Shown here in pieces: positions 1 to 5,980 of a stretch of DNA of 9,003 bases. Position numbers and translations under genes: made by a program. Position 1 is the stretch's first letter, and each line of letters starts with the position of its first letter. Under the pieces are notes generated by a model. It ran no database searches and was not told the origin of the DNA. It saw only the letters and a program-made list of their open reading frames with translations. This stretch comes from JAZGHN01 sp964496725 (GTDB lineage: Bacteria > Chloroflexota > Dehalococcoidia > Dehalococcoidales > E44-bin46), in contig CAZCAS010000048.1 in NCBI GenBank assembly GCA_964496725.1, positions 1 through 9,003 of the forward strand, in the 5' to 3' direction.

Positions 1-117
1 CATATAAATGGCTTCGCCGAATGACCAGCCCTCAATGAACATATAGCCAATGGTGCCGCTGGCTACGATGCTACACAGGATGATTATCCCCCGGCGTAAT
101 CTTTTCTGCGGTTCCAC
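1..117 (-). CDS. Two-TM potassium channel protein, N-terminal part (cut by window edge)
   Basis: Read on the minus strand from a GTG at 115-117, the frame stays open for all 39 codons to the window edge. The first ten residues are basic (MEPQKRLRRG). A hydrophobic helix follows (about residues 11-28), then GTIGYMFIEGWSFGEAIYM. This segment, a TM helix leading into 'IEGWSFxxAxYM', is the usual lead-in to the pore loop and selectivity filter of bacterial two-TM K+ channels, which often carry a C-terminal RCK/TrkA-N domain. The filter itself would lie outside the window. An in-frame TAG lies four codons upstream and no other start codon lies between, so GTG is the only candidate. A perfect TATAAT box sits about 35 bases upstream of the start. 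Inferred role: potassium conductance across the inner membrane. The family call is fairly safe; the RCK domain is only expected. Confidence 0.68.
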   Translation of the reverse strand, partial: MEPQKRLRRGIIILCSIVASGTIGYMFIEGWSFGEAIYM

Positions 118-151
118 TTTGTTTGCCTATAACTAAGTTCTATTTAGGCAT

Positions 152-180
152 ATTATAGCCTTTATCAGCACGCAAACCAA
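152..180 (-). promoter_or_regulatory. Sigma-70-type promoter for the minus-strand K+ channel gene
   Basis: On the minus strand there is TTGGTT (175-180), a 17-base spacer and a consensus TATAAT (152-157). Transcription would begin near 145, giving a leader of about 28 bases before the GTG at 117. The -10 is perfect and the spacing ideal; the -35 matches the consensus only in its TTG half. Confidence 0.6.
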
Positions 181-190
181 GACCAGAGAT

Positions 191-219
191 TTGTCATCGT
201 AGTAAGCATATGCTACCAT
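191..219 (+). promoter_or_regulatory. Candidate sigma-70-type promoter for the TrmO-glycosylase fusion gene
   Basis: TTGTCA (191-196, five of six consensus bases), a 17-base spacer and TACCAT (214-219, four of six). The predicted start is near 226, leaving a short leader before the GTG at 253. The spacer ends in the palindrome GCATATGC (206-213), which could be an operator or chance. It is arranged back to back with the channel promoter at 152-180. Confidence 0.45.
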
Positions 220-252
220 TTCTGCGATATCGGGTTAAATGCAGGTGTTACC

Positions 253-1362
253 GTGGTTTCTGAATTGCCAGATATGCCCCTGAAGGCTATTGGTGTTGTC
301 AGGAGTAAAGCTACCCAGCCACCCCAGCCAGAAGAAGACAAGGTTATTTCTGAGATTGTCATTGATAGCAGTCTGACCGAGGCTCTGGATGGGCTGGAGG
401 GGTTTTCCCACATCACGGTTCTATACTGGATGCATCAGGCTCCCGCTGGCGAAGTGCCCACCAAGGTTCACCCTATGGGCAAAAAGGAGTTTCCCTTGGT
501 GGGGCTCTTTGTTACCCGCTCCCCCCATAGACCCAATCCAATAGGGTTGACTACGGTTAAACTACTTCGGCGCCGGGGGAATATACTGGTGGTTCAGGGT
601 CTTGATGCTTTTGATGGCACACCGGTAATTGATATCAAACCCTACATCCCAGGATATGACTCCGTGGCCGATGCCAAGGCACCCCAATGGCTGACTAGAG
701 CTTGTGGAGTAAGCCAGAAGCTACAAGATATCTACCATCGGCTTATGGACTGCTATGGACCTCAGCATTGGTGGCCAGCAGAAGAGCAGTTTGAGATGAT
801 AGTCGGAGCCATCCTTACTCAGTCGGTGGCTTGGAGCAACGTAGAGAAAGCTGTCGCCAACCTGAAAGCGGCTGGGGCACTGTCGCCAAGGGCGCTACGT
901 CGGCTACCCCTCCCCAAGGTCGCTGCTCTTATCCACTCCTGTGGTTACTATAACGCCAAAGCGGAAAAGCTTAAGTCCTTTGCTTATTGGCTGGGCGAGC
1001 ATTATGACGATAACCTTGGTAAACTGTGGGCTGATGATGTTGCTCACCTCCGCCGTCAGCTGCTTTCCATTCATGGTATTGGGGAGGAGACAGCCGATTC
1101 CATAATACTTTATGGAGCCAACAAGCCGATTTTTGTCATTGATGCTTATACCCGCCGCATCATCGACCGTATCGGCTTAGCCCCTGAGAGCCGTAGCTAT
1201 GCTGCCTATCAGAACCTTTTCATGCACGGTCTCCCCATTGATAGCGGGCTATTCAAGGAATACCACGCCCTGCTGGTCTGCTTGGCTAAGGATGTCTGTC
1301 GCAGTCGTTCCCTCTGCTCTCGATGCTGTCTCAATAATATTTGCCCATCCCGTACCGCCTAG
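253..1362 (+). CDS. Fusion of TrmO/TsaA-type tRNA methyltransferase domain and MagIII-like HhH-GPD DNA glycosylase
   Basis: A single 369-residue frame carries two unrelated enzymes. Residues about 10-147 are a TrmO (TsaA/UPF0066) domain, with the signature HRPNPIGLT at 92-100 and DGTPVIDIKPY at 121-131. This family uses S-adenosylmethionine to N6-methylate t6A37 in tRNA. Residues about 155-369 are an endonuclease III-like HhH-GPD domain of the MagIII type: WWPAEEQFE (173-181), ILTQ (187-190), the hairpin GIGEETA (275-281) and the catalytic Asp at 297 in VIDAY. The lysine that makes endonuclease III a lyase is replaced by Glu279, so a monofunctional base glycosylase, perhaps for alkylated purines, is inferred. 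C-terminal cysteines 349, 355, 358 and 364 (C-x5-C-x2-C-x5-C) suggest a 4Fe-4S cluster, one residue tighter than the classical C-x6-C spacing. The GTG start has AGGTG five bases upstream; ATG at 274 is an alternative. No start codon or break marks the domain junction. Confidence 0.85.
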   Translation: MVSELPDMPLKAIGVVRSKATQPPQPEEDKVISEIVIDSSLTEALDGLEGFSHITVLYWMHQAPAGEVPTKVHPMGKKEFPLVGLFVTRSPHRPNPIGLTTVKLLRRRGNILVVQGLDAFDGTPVIDIKPYIPGYDSVADAKAPQWLTRACGVSQKLQDIYHRLMDCYGPQHWWPAEEQFEMIVGAILTQSVAWSNVEKAVANLKAAGALSPRALRRLPLPKVAALIHSCGYYNAKAEKLKSFAYWLGEHYDDNLGKLWADDVAHLRRQLLSIHGIGEETADSIILYGANKPIFVIDAYTRRIIDRIGLAPESRSYAAYQNLFMHGLPIDSGLFKEYHALLVCLAKDVCRSRSLCSRCCLNNICPSRTA

Positions 1363-1365
1363 CCT

Positions 1366-1394
1366 TTGATTAAGTAGCTATTGAATAGTATACT
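1366..1394 (+). promoter_or_regulatory. Sigma-70-type promoter for nadE
   Basis: TTGATT (1366-1371), a 17-base spacer and TATACT (1389-1394, five of six consensus bases). It begins three bases after the stop codon of the fusion gene. Transcription would start near 1401, giving a leader of about 36 bases. The whole promoter is covered by an inverted repeat, listed separately. Confidence 0.58.
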
Positions 1395-1400
1395 TAATTA
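1367..1400. repeat. Inverted repeat overlapping the nadE promoter (possible operator)
   Basis: Outer arms TGATTAAGTA (1367-1376) and TACTTAATTA (1391-1400) are complementary at nine of ten positions, the tenth being a G-T pair. Inside them CTATT (1378-1382) and AATAG (1384-1388) mirror each other around a single G. The dyad spans the -35, spacer, -10 and predicted start, where a repressor would bind. As RNA it would be an A/U-rich hairpin without a T tract after it, so an operator seems likelier than a terminator. The regulator is unknown. Confidence 0.45.
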
Positions 1401-1425
1401 ATAATGGAGGAGGTTCATACTGGAA

Positions 1426-1431
1426 GGGAGG
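1426..1431 (+). promoter_or_regulatory. Ribosome binding site that fixes the nadE start
   Basis: GGGAGG lies five bases before the ATG at 1437. An in-frame ATG at 1404 lies upstream but has no ribosome binding site of its own and falls inside a second purine-rich stretch (ATGGAGGAGG). It also lies only about three bases after the predicted transcription start. The later ATG is therefore preferred. Confidence 0.7.
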
Positions 1432-1436
1432 TTAGC

Positions 1437-3170
1437 ATGCGTCGGTTGCGAATTGGCATGGCTCAGATTGACACTACCGTGGGCGATTTTGCCGGTAACA
1501 CGCGGAAGGTTCTGGAGTCGATTGACCAGGCCAGGTCATTAGGGGTTGACCTCGTTACCTTTCCTGAGCTTACTATCTGTGGCTATCCGCCAGAGGACCT
1601 CCTGTTTAAGCCGCGGTTTGTCGAGGAAAATCAGAAGTCCTTGGACAAGGTAATTGCCAGTTCCTCCGGGCTTACCATCGTGGTCGGCTTTGTCGACGCT
1701 AAAGAGGATATCTATAATGCTGCCGCCGTCATCCATGACGGCAAGCTAGCCGGTGTCTATCACAAGATATATCTGCCTAACTACGGCGTCTTTGATGAAA
1801 ACCGCTACTTCCGGGGTGGCAGCGAATGCCCGGTATATATCATCGGCGGCATAGGAATCGGCGTCAACATCTGTGAGGACGTGTGGTACGAGGCTGGGCC
1901 GGCTACAACCCAGGCCTACTCGGGGGCAGAGATTATCGTGAATATCAGCGCTTCCCCTTATCATTTCGGTAAGGGGGACTTCAGGGAAAGGATGCTGGCC
2001 ACCAGAGCCGCCGACAACGTGTCTATTGTGGCTCATAACAATCTGGTAGGGGGGCAGGATGAGTTGGTTTTTGACGGCAATAGCATGATTCTGGATGGGA
2101 GGGGGCGGCTTGTCGCCAGAGGCAGGCAGTTTGAGGAAGACCTGGTGGTAGCAGACCTTGACGTGGAGGAGGTATTCCGCATGCGTCTTCACGACCCTCG
2201 GTGGCGGAAAGCGGCATCGCCGATGATGGCTCAGGGGTGGCATACTGCCCAGATGGTGCTCTCCAAGGCACCCGCCGTTGCTGCTAAACCGCCGCTTCCA
2301 GCAAGAGAGGTTCAGGTGCGTGGTCTCCCTGGGGAGGTTTACGATGCCCTGGTGCTGGGCACCCGGGACTATATTCTCAAGAACGGCTTTGAGAAGGTGC
2401 TCATTGGCCTTTCCGGGGGGGTTGATTCCGCTCTAGTGGCAGCGGTCGCGGTAGATGCCCTGGGGCCGTCAAATGTGGTCGGGATAGCGATGCCTTCGAG
2501 GTACTCCTCTCCTGGGAGTATATCGGACGCCAAGCTTCTATCTCGGAACGTGGGCATCAAGCTGATAACCATACCTATTGAGAAGGTTTTCCAGGCCTAT
2601 CTGGAAGTGCTGGCCCCCTCTTTCAAAGGGAGTGAGCCCAGTGTAGCTGAGGAGAACATTCAGGCTCGTATCAGGGGTAACATACTCATGGCATTGTCCA
2701 ACAAATTTGGCTGGCTTGTCCTCACTACAGGCAATAAGAGCGAGATGGCCACCGGCTACACTACGCTGTATGGTGATATGGCTGGCGGCTTTGCCGTGAT
2801 AAAGGATGTGCCTAAGACTATGGTCTACAATCTGGCCAGATACCGAAACTCGCTAGCTGACCCAGAGTTTATACCATCCACTATCATTGATAAGCCGCCC
2901 TCGGCTGAGTTAAGGCCTGACCAGCAGGATACTGATACCCTGCCACCTTATGACCAGCTTGACCCCATCCTGACCGCCTATGTTGAGGAAGATAAGAGCG
3001 TTGAGCAGATTATAGCTACGGGATTTGACCAAGAGGTGGCCGAGCGGGCAGCTCGATTAGTGGACGGGAGCGAATATAAGCGTCGCCAGGCACCTCCAGG
3101 CATTAAGATAACCCCTAGGGCCTTCGGTCGGGATAGAAGGTTACCTATTACCAATAGGTTCAAGGGGTGA
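1437..3170 (+). CDS. nadE: Glutamine-dependent NAD+ synthetase
   Basis: This cytosolic enzyme makes the last step of NAD+ synthesis, amidating deamido-NAD+ with ATP and ammonia released from glutamine. Numbering is from the ATG at 1437 (577 residues, a normal size for the two-domain form). Residues about 4-265 are a nitrilase-type glutaminase domain with the expected triad: Glu44 in FPELTICGY, Lys110 in YHKIYLP, and nucleophile Cys146 in NICEDVW. Residues about 300-577 are the synthetase domain, with the ATP pyrophosphatase loop SGGVDS at 326-331, then TTGNKSEMATGY (430-441) and the C-terminal KITPRAFGRDRRLPI. All key residues are intact, so it should use glutamine directly. The gene has its own candidate promoter within an inverted repeat. 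The next gene, degV, follows after 40 bases with no terminator, so the two are probably co-transcribed. Confidence 0.96.
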   Translation: MRRLRIGMAQIDTTVGDFAGNTRKVLESIDQARSLGVDLVTFPELTICGYPPEDLLFKPRFVEENQKSLDKVIASSSGLTIVVGFVDAKEDIYNAAAVIHDGKLAGVYHKIYLPNYGVFDENRYFRGGSECPVYIIGGIGIGVNICEDVWYEAGPATTQAYSGAEIIVNISASPYHFGKGDFRERMLATRAADNVSIVAHNNLVGGQDELVFDGNSMILDGRGRLVARGRQFEEDLVVADLDVEEVFRMRLHDPRWRKAASPMMAQGWHTAQMVLSKAPAVAAKPPLPAREVQVRGLPGEVYDALVLGTRDYILKNGFEKVLIGLSGGVDSALVAAVAVDALGPSNVVGIAMPSRYSSPGSISDAKLLSRNVGIKLITIPIEKVFQAYLEVLAPSFKGSEPSVAEENIQARIRGNILMALSNKFGWLVLTTGNKSEMATGYTTLYGDMAGGFAVIKDVPKTMVYNLARYRNSLADPEFIPSTIIDKPPSAELRPDQQDTDTLPPYDQLDPILTAYVEEDKSVEQIIATGFDQEVAERAARLVDGSEYKRRQAPPGIKITPRAFGRDRRLPITNRFKG

Positions 3171-3210
3171 GAACGCCAGCGAATAGGATAGATAGGAGGA
3201 GCGAAGAGGG

Positions 3211-4074
3211 TTGAGCCCTAAGGTTAAAATCGTTACTGATAGCACTGCTTACCTATCGCCGGAAGAGATTGCCAAATACGGTGTTCATGTTGTGCCGCTT
3301 AAGGTCATCTTCGGGGCAGATGCCTATAATGAGGGTGATGACATCACCACCGAGGAATTTTATAAAAGACTAGCCACATCCAAAACGCTGCCTACTACTT
3401 CACAGCCTTCTATAAGCGATTTCACACGGATATATAGCGAGTTGGCCCGGCGCGGTCATCCTATCCTTTCTATTCATATCTCCAGTAAGTTAAGCGGAGC
3501 GGTGAATGCAGCCAGGGCTGCCAGGGTGGAGTTGCCCCAGGCTCATATTGAGGTGGTGGATTCGCTATCTATAGCCATGAGGCTGTTGGTTGGTCCTGCC
3601 GTGGAGGCTGCTAAAAGGGGGCAGCCCTTGCCCCAGATTAAGAATTCTATTGAGAAGCTTAACACTTCCATAAGTGCCCTTGGTGTGCTTGATACCTTGG
3701 AGTATCTGTGGAAGGGGGGGCGCATTGGTGGGGCAAAGGCTTTACTGGGCACCATGCTCAGGATTAAGCCCATCCTGGCCTTCGAGGGTGGAGAGCTCAA
3801 GGTCCTTGCCAAAGAGAGGACTACCCGTAAAGCTGTAAAATATATCACGAGGCTTATGAGGGGGCGGGTGAGGGGAGACATTCCTATTCACGCCATAATA
3901 GTTCACACCCATGCTCTTAAACCGGCCTTGACGTTGAAGGAGGAGGTCCAGGCCCAGTTCGACTGCGCTGAGATTGGGCTTATCGAACTCGGAGCGGTGC
4001 TGGGGACGCATGTGGGTCCTGGGTTCTTCGGCATAGGTTTCTATAGCGAGCAGGACTGGCGACCAAGCCAGTAA
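3211..4074 (+). CDS. DegV/FakB-family fatty-acid-binding protein
   Basis: This 287-residue protein has the normal DegV length. Family landmarks are KIVTDST at 6-12, TTSQPS at 62-67, HISSKLSG at 89-96, the central KGGRIGG (168-174) followed by LRIKPIL, and GTHVGPGFFGIGF near the C-terminus (265-277). DegV proteins bind one fatty acid; characterised members (FakB) present it to the kinase FakA, which makes acyl phosphate for phospholipid synthesis. No FakA gene is in this window, so that role here is inference. The start is TTG at 3211, giving the expected KIVTDST N-terminus. An AGGAGG at 3194-3199 lies 11 bases upstream, a little far, and a GAGGG abuts the start. The segment IAMRLLVG (121-128) departs from the S-M-G-x-G pattern usual after the VDS motif in the family. 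Whether it still binds lipid is uncertain. Confidence 0.9.
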   Translation: MSPKVKIVTDSTAYLSPEEIAKYGVHVVPLKVIFGADAYNEGDDITTEEFYKRLATSKTLPTTSQPSISDFTRIYSELARRGHPILSIHISSKLSGAVNAARAARVELPQAHIEVVDSLSIAMRLLVGPAVEAAKRGQPLPQIKNSIEKLNTSISALGVLDTLEYLWKGGRIGGAKALLGTMLRIKPILAFEGGELKVLAKERTTRKAVKYITRLMRGRVRGDIPIHAIIVHTHALKPALTLKEEVQAQFDCAEIGLIELGAVLGTHVGPGFFGIGFYSEQDWRPSQ

Positions 4075-4078
4075 TGAC

Positions 4079-4100
4079 GGGGGGGTTGGGGGTGAGTGGG
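4079..4100 (+). other. G-rich tract able to form a G-quadruplex upstream of recA
   Basis: Between the degV stop and recA, runs of seven, five and three G residues follow each other (4079-4085, 4088-4092, 4098-4100). Splitting the first run gives four GGG tracts with loops of one, two and seven bases, which meets the common quadruplex pattern. It would lie in the recA leader on the coding strand if recA is read through from degV. It could equally be a composition accident. Confidence 0.35.
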
Positions 4101-4131
4101 TGCCAGACGCGCAGTTTTCCCCGCTTGTTTT

Positions 4132-4139
4132 GGTGGAGG
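4132..4139 (+). promoter_or_regulatory. Ribosome binding site of recA
   Basis: GGTGGAGG ends four bases before the ATG at 4144, making that the best-supported start. The next in-frame ATG (4168), which would give the more canonical RecA N-terminus, has only a weak AAGG nearby. However, GCCTTA (4139-4144) and TAAGGC (4158-4163) could pair and bring this site close to 4168. Confidence 0.55.
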
Positions 4140-4143
4140 CCTT

Positions 4144-5181
4144 ATGTTATCATTAGTTAAGGCGAAAATGACCACGGAGAAGGAGAAGGCACTAGATTTG
4201 GCTATTAGCCAAATTGAGAGGCGATATGGCAAAGGCTCAGTGATGAGGTTTGGGGAGGTGGCAGCTGTACCGCCGATTGAAGCAATTCCCACCGGTTCAC
4301 TGGCTTTAGACTTAGCCTTGGGTGTGGGGGGTATCCCCAGGGGGCGAATTACGGAGATATTCGGCCCCGAGGCATCAGGGAAAACTACCCTAGGGCAGCA
4401 TATAATTGCTGAAGCGCAGAAGCGGGGAGGGGCAGTTGCCTATGTTGATGTGGAACATGCCCTGGATCCCGCCTATGCCACTCGTTGTGGGGTTAATGTT
4501 GATGACATGCTTATCTCTCAACCTGATGCTGGTGAGGAGGCTTTGGACATTACTGAGGCGCTGGTCAGAAGTGGCGCTATTGATGTCATAGTCATTGATA
4601 GCGTAGCTGCCTTGGTACCTAGAGCTGAGATTGAAGGGGAGATGGGGGATGCCCATGTTGGCTTACAAGCCCGCTTGATGTCACAAGCACTGAGGAAGTT
4701 AGCCGCCGCTATCGCTAGGTCAGGTACAGCGGTGATATTCATCAACCAGCTGAGGGAGAAGGTTGGTATTATCTTTGGTAGCCCTGAGGTGACGCCAGGG
4801 GGCAGGGCATTGAAGTTCTACAGCTCGGTAAGAATAGACCTGAGGCGTACTGAGACTATCAAGCAGGGAAATGCGGCCATAGGTAGCCATGTCAGGGCTA
4901 AGGTAGTCAAAAATAAGGTCGCCCCTCCTTTCAGGAGTGCGGAGTTTGATATTATGTTTGACCATGGGATAAGCAGGGAGGGGGGTCTTATTGATCTCGG
5001 TGTGGACTGCGGGCTAATAAAAAAGACTGGTGCATTCTTCTCCTACGGTGATATTCGCTTAGGACAAGGGAGGGAGAGTGCCAAGCAGTTCCTGAGCCAG
5101 AACCCTGAGGTTGCTCAGGAGATTGAACAGAAGATTAGAGCCTCAGTCACCACCACTCATATTACGGTGCCTAATGATTAA
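4144..5181 (+). CDS. recA: RecA recombinase
   Basis: RecA forms ATP-dependent filaments on single-stranded DNA, drives homologous pairing and triggers self-cleavage of LexA-type repressors. Numbered from the ATG at 4144 (345 residues, typical size): Walker A GPEASGKTT at 74-82, the catalytic glutamate in YVDVEHALDP (Glu104), Walker B VIVIDS at 148-153, the loop L1 region EGEMGDAHVG (164-173), and the L2 region after FINQLREKVG (199-208) ending in TPGGRALKFYSS. The core is complete. The C-terminus ends HITVPND and lacks a long acidic tail like that of the E. coli protein. A further in-frame GTG at 4096 has no ribosome binding site. ATG at 4168 begins MTTEKEKALDLA, the usual RecA N-terminus, so the first eight residues from 4144 may be an extension. 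recX follows 98 bases later. No LexA-type site is recognisable in the 69 bases before the gene. Confidence 0.97.
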   Translation: MLSLVKAKMTTEKEKALDLAISQIERRYGKGSVMRFGEVAAVPPIEAIPTGSLALDLALGVGGIPRGRITEIFGPEASGKTTLGQHIIAEAQKRGGAVAYVDVEHALDPAYATRCGVNVDDMLISQPDAGEEALDITEALVRSGAIDVIVIDSVAALVPRAEIEGEMGDAHVGLQARLMSQALRKLAAAIARSGTAVIFINQLREKVGIIFGSPEVTPGGRALKFYSSVRIDLRRTETIKQGNAAIGSHVRAKVVKNKVAPPFRSAEFDIMFDHGISREGGLIDLGVDCGLIKKTGAFFSYGDIRLGQGRESAKQFLSQNPEVAQEIEQKIRASVTTTHITVPND

Positions 5182-5224
5182 AGTACCTTAAACAGACAAC
5201 TTGATAAAGGTAATAGGAGTAGGA

Positions 5225-5256
5225 AAGGCTGAGGCATAGGCTTCAGCCTTATGTGT
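5225..5256 (+). terminator. Hairpin between recA and recX, possible weak terminator or attenuator
   Basis: AAGGCTGA (5225-5232) and TCAGCCTT (5243-5250) are perfectly complementary. A G-U and a G-C pair extend the stem inward to ten pairs around the six-base loop CATAGG. Only a broken T stretch follows (ATGTGTTT), so termination would be leaky. A leaky terminator at the recA-recX junction is known in E. coli, where it keeps RecX far below RecA. The same arrangement is plausible here but inferred from structure alone. Confidence 0.45.
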
Positions 5257-5279
5257 TTAAAAAGGGAGAGTGTGAGTTA

Positions 5280-5921
5280 GTGAAGAAAATTAGCGCCATC
5301 CGTTTCGGGAAGAGAGGAGGAAAGCGAGCCAACATATCCCTTGATGGCAAGTTCGCCTTTAGTTTGGATGCCGAGGTGGTGTTAAAAGAGGGTTTGCGGG
5401 TGGGGCTGGAGCTGTCCGCTGGTCAGATTGAAGCGCTGGCTAAGTCCGACCAGTTTCATCGCTGCCTCAACGCTGCTCTCCGTTACCTCAGCTATCGACC
5501 TCGAAGCGAGTTTGAGCTGAGGGAGCGGCTTTATCGGCGTGGTTTTGGTAGTGAGAGCGTGGAGGCAGTGTTCGCCAGACTAAGGGAGCAAGGCTTGGTG
5601 GATGATGAAGCCTTTGCTCAATTCTGGCGGGATAATCGGGAATCATTCAGCCCGCGTAGTCGCCAGCTAACTAGATTAGAATTAAGGCGAAAGGGGGTAG
5701 ATGAGGAGACTATCAATCAGGTGGTGGGTGAGATTGATGATGAGGATAATGCTTATCGGGTGGCCATTAATAAAGCGCGTAGCTTGCCTGTGTCTGACTA
5801 TCAGGGATTTCGCCAGCGGTTAGCTGGCTATCTTAAGCGGCGTGGCTTTAGTTATGGTGTGATAAATCATACTGTTAATCGGGTCTGGCAGAAACAGGGG
5901 GCAAGATGGCTTCTATCTTGA
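5280..5921 (+). CDS. recX: Regulatory protein RecX
   Basis: RecX binds RecA filaments and, in characterised bacteria, limits or dissociates them. From the GTG at 5280 the protein has 213 residues. A basic beta-rich N-terminal part (about 1-50, with RFGKRGGKRANISLDGK at 8-24) precedes the helical RecX repeats: YRPRSEFELRERL at 72-84, GLVDDEAFAQFW at 105-116, RRKGV at 136-140, and a last repeat around LKRRGFSYGVI (185-195). This matches the three tandem three-helix repeats of the family. The start was chosen because KKISAIRF fits a RecX N-terminus and GGGAG (5264-5268) lies 11 bases upstream; an in-frame GTG at 5253 has no ribosome binding site and overlaps the end of the intergenic hairpin. 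Position directly after recA strongly supports the call. Spacing to recA and the hairpin suggest reduced expression by partial readthrough. Confidence 0.92.
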   Translation: MKKISAIRFGKRGGKRANISLDGKFAFSLDAEVVLKEGLRVGLELSAGQIEALAKSDQFHRCLNAALRYLSYRPRSEFELRERLYRRGFGSESVEAVFARLREQGLVDDEAFAQFWRDNRESFSPRSRQLTRLELRRKGVDEETINQVVGEIDDEDNAYRVAINKARSLPVSDYQGFRQRLAGYLKRRGFSYGVINHTVNRVWQKQGARWLLS

Positions 5922-5947
5922 CTTCAGATTGGTGGTGTGAGTAGTAT
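5918..5947 (+). promoter_or_regulatory. Candidate promoter for the rny operon
   Basis: TTGACT (5918-5923, five of six consensus bases) overlaps the recX stop codon. After an 18-base spacer comes TAGTAT (5942-5947, four of six). Transcription would begin near 5954, just before the palindrome at 5960-5976. The 71-base recX-rny gap has room for this and shows no terminator. Confidence 0.42.
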
Positions 5948-5959
5948 TTAAATCTATAG

Positions 5960-5976
5960 TTTGACTTGTAGTCAAA
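5960..5976. repeat. Perfect palindrome upstream of the rny ribosome binding site
   Basis: TTTGACT-TGT-AGTCAAA: two perfect seven-base arms around three bases, ending four bases before the GTGAGG ribosome binding site of rny. It could be a repressor operator just downstream of the predicted transcription start. In RNA it could instead be a small hairpin in the leader, which might matter because RNase Y levels are self-regulated in some bacteria. No T tract follows, so it is not a terminator. Confidence 0.5.
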
Positions 5977-5980
5977 GGAA

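Noticed and set aside
1746..2243. A 165-codon open frame on the minus strand inside nadE
   Set aside because: It lies wholly opposite a complete, motif-rich nadE, and its sequence (runs of His, Pro and Arg) resembles no family I know and looks like a reverse-strand shadow.
4055..4072. ACTGGC / GCCAGT hairpin at the 3' end of degV, considered as a terminator
   Set aside because: The stem is only six pairs, ends in the degV stop codon and is followed by AATGACGGGGGGG with no T tract, so intrinsic termination is unlikely.
4075..4143. Search for a LexA/SOS operator upstream of recA
   Set aside because: No paired GAAC...GTTC or CTGT...ACAG half-sites are present in the gap. An operator further upstream or of lineage-specific sequence cannot be excluded.
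4096..4143. Upstream in-frame GTG at 4096 as the recA start
   Set aside because: It would add a cysteine- and glycine-containing leader (MGARRAVFPACFGGGL) not seen in RecA, and it is preceded by G runs rather than a proper ribosome binding site.
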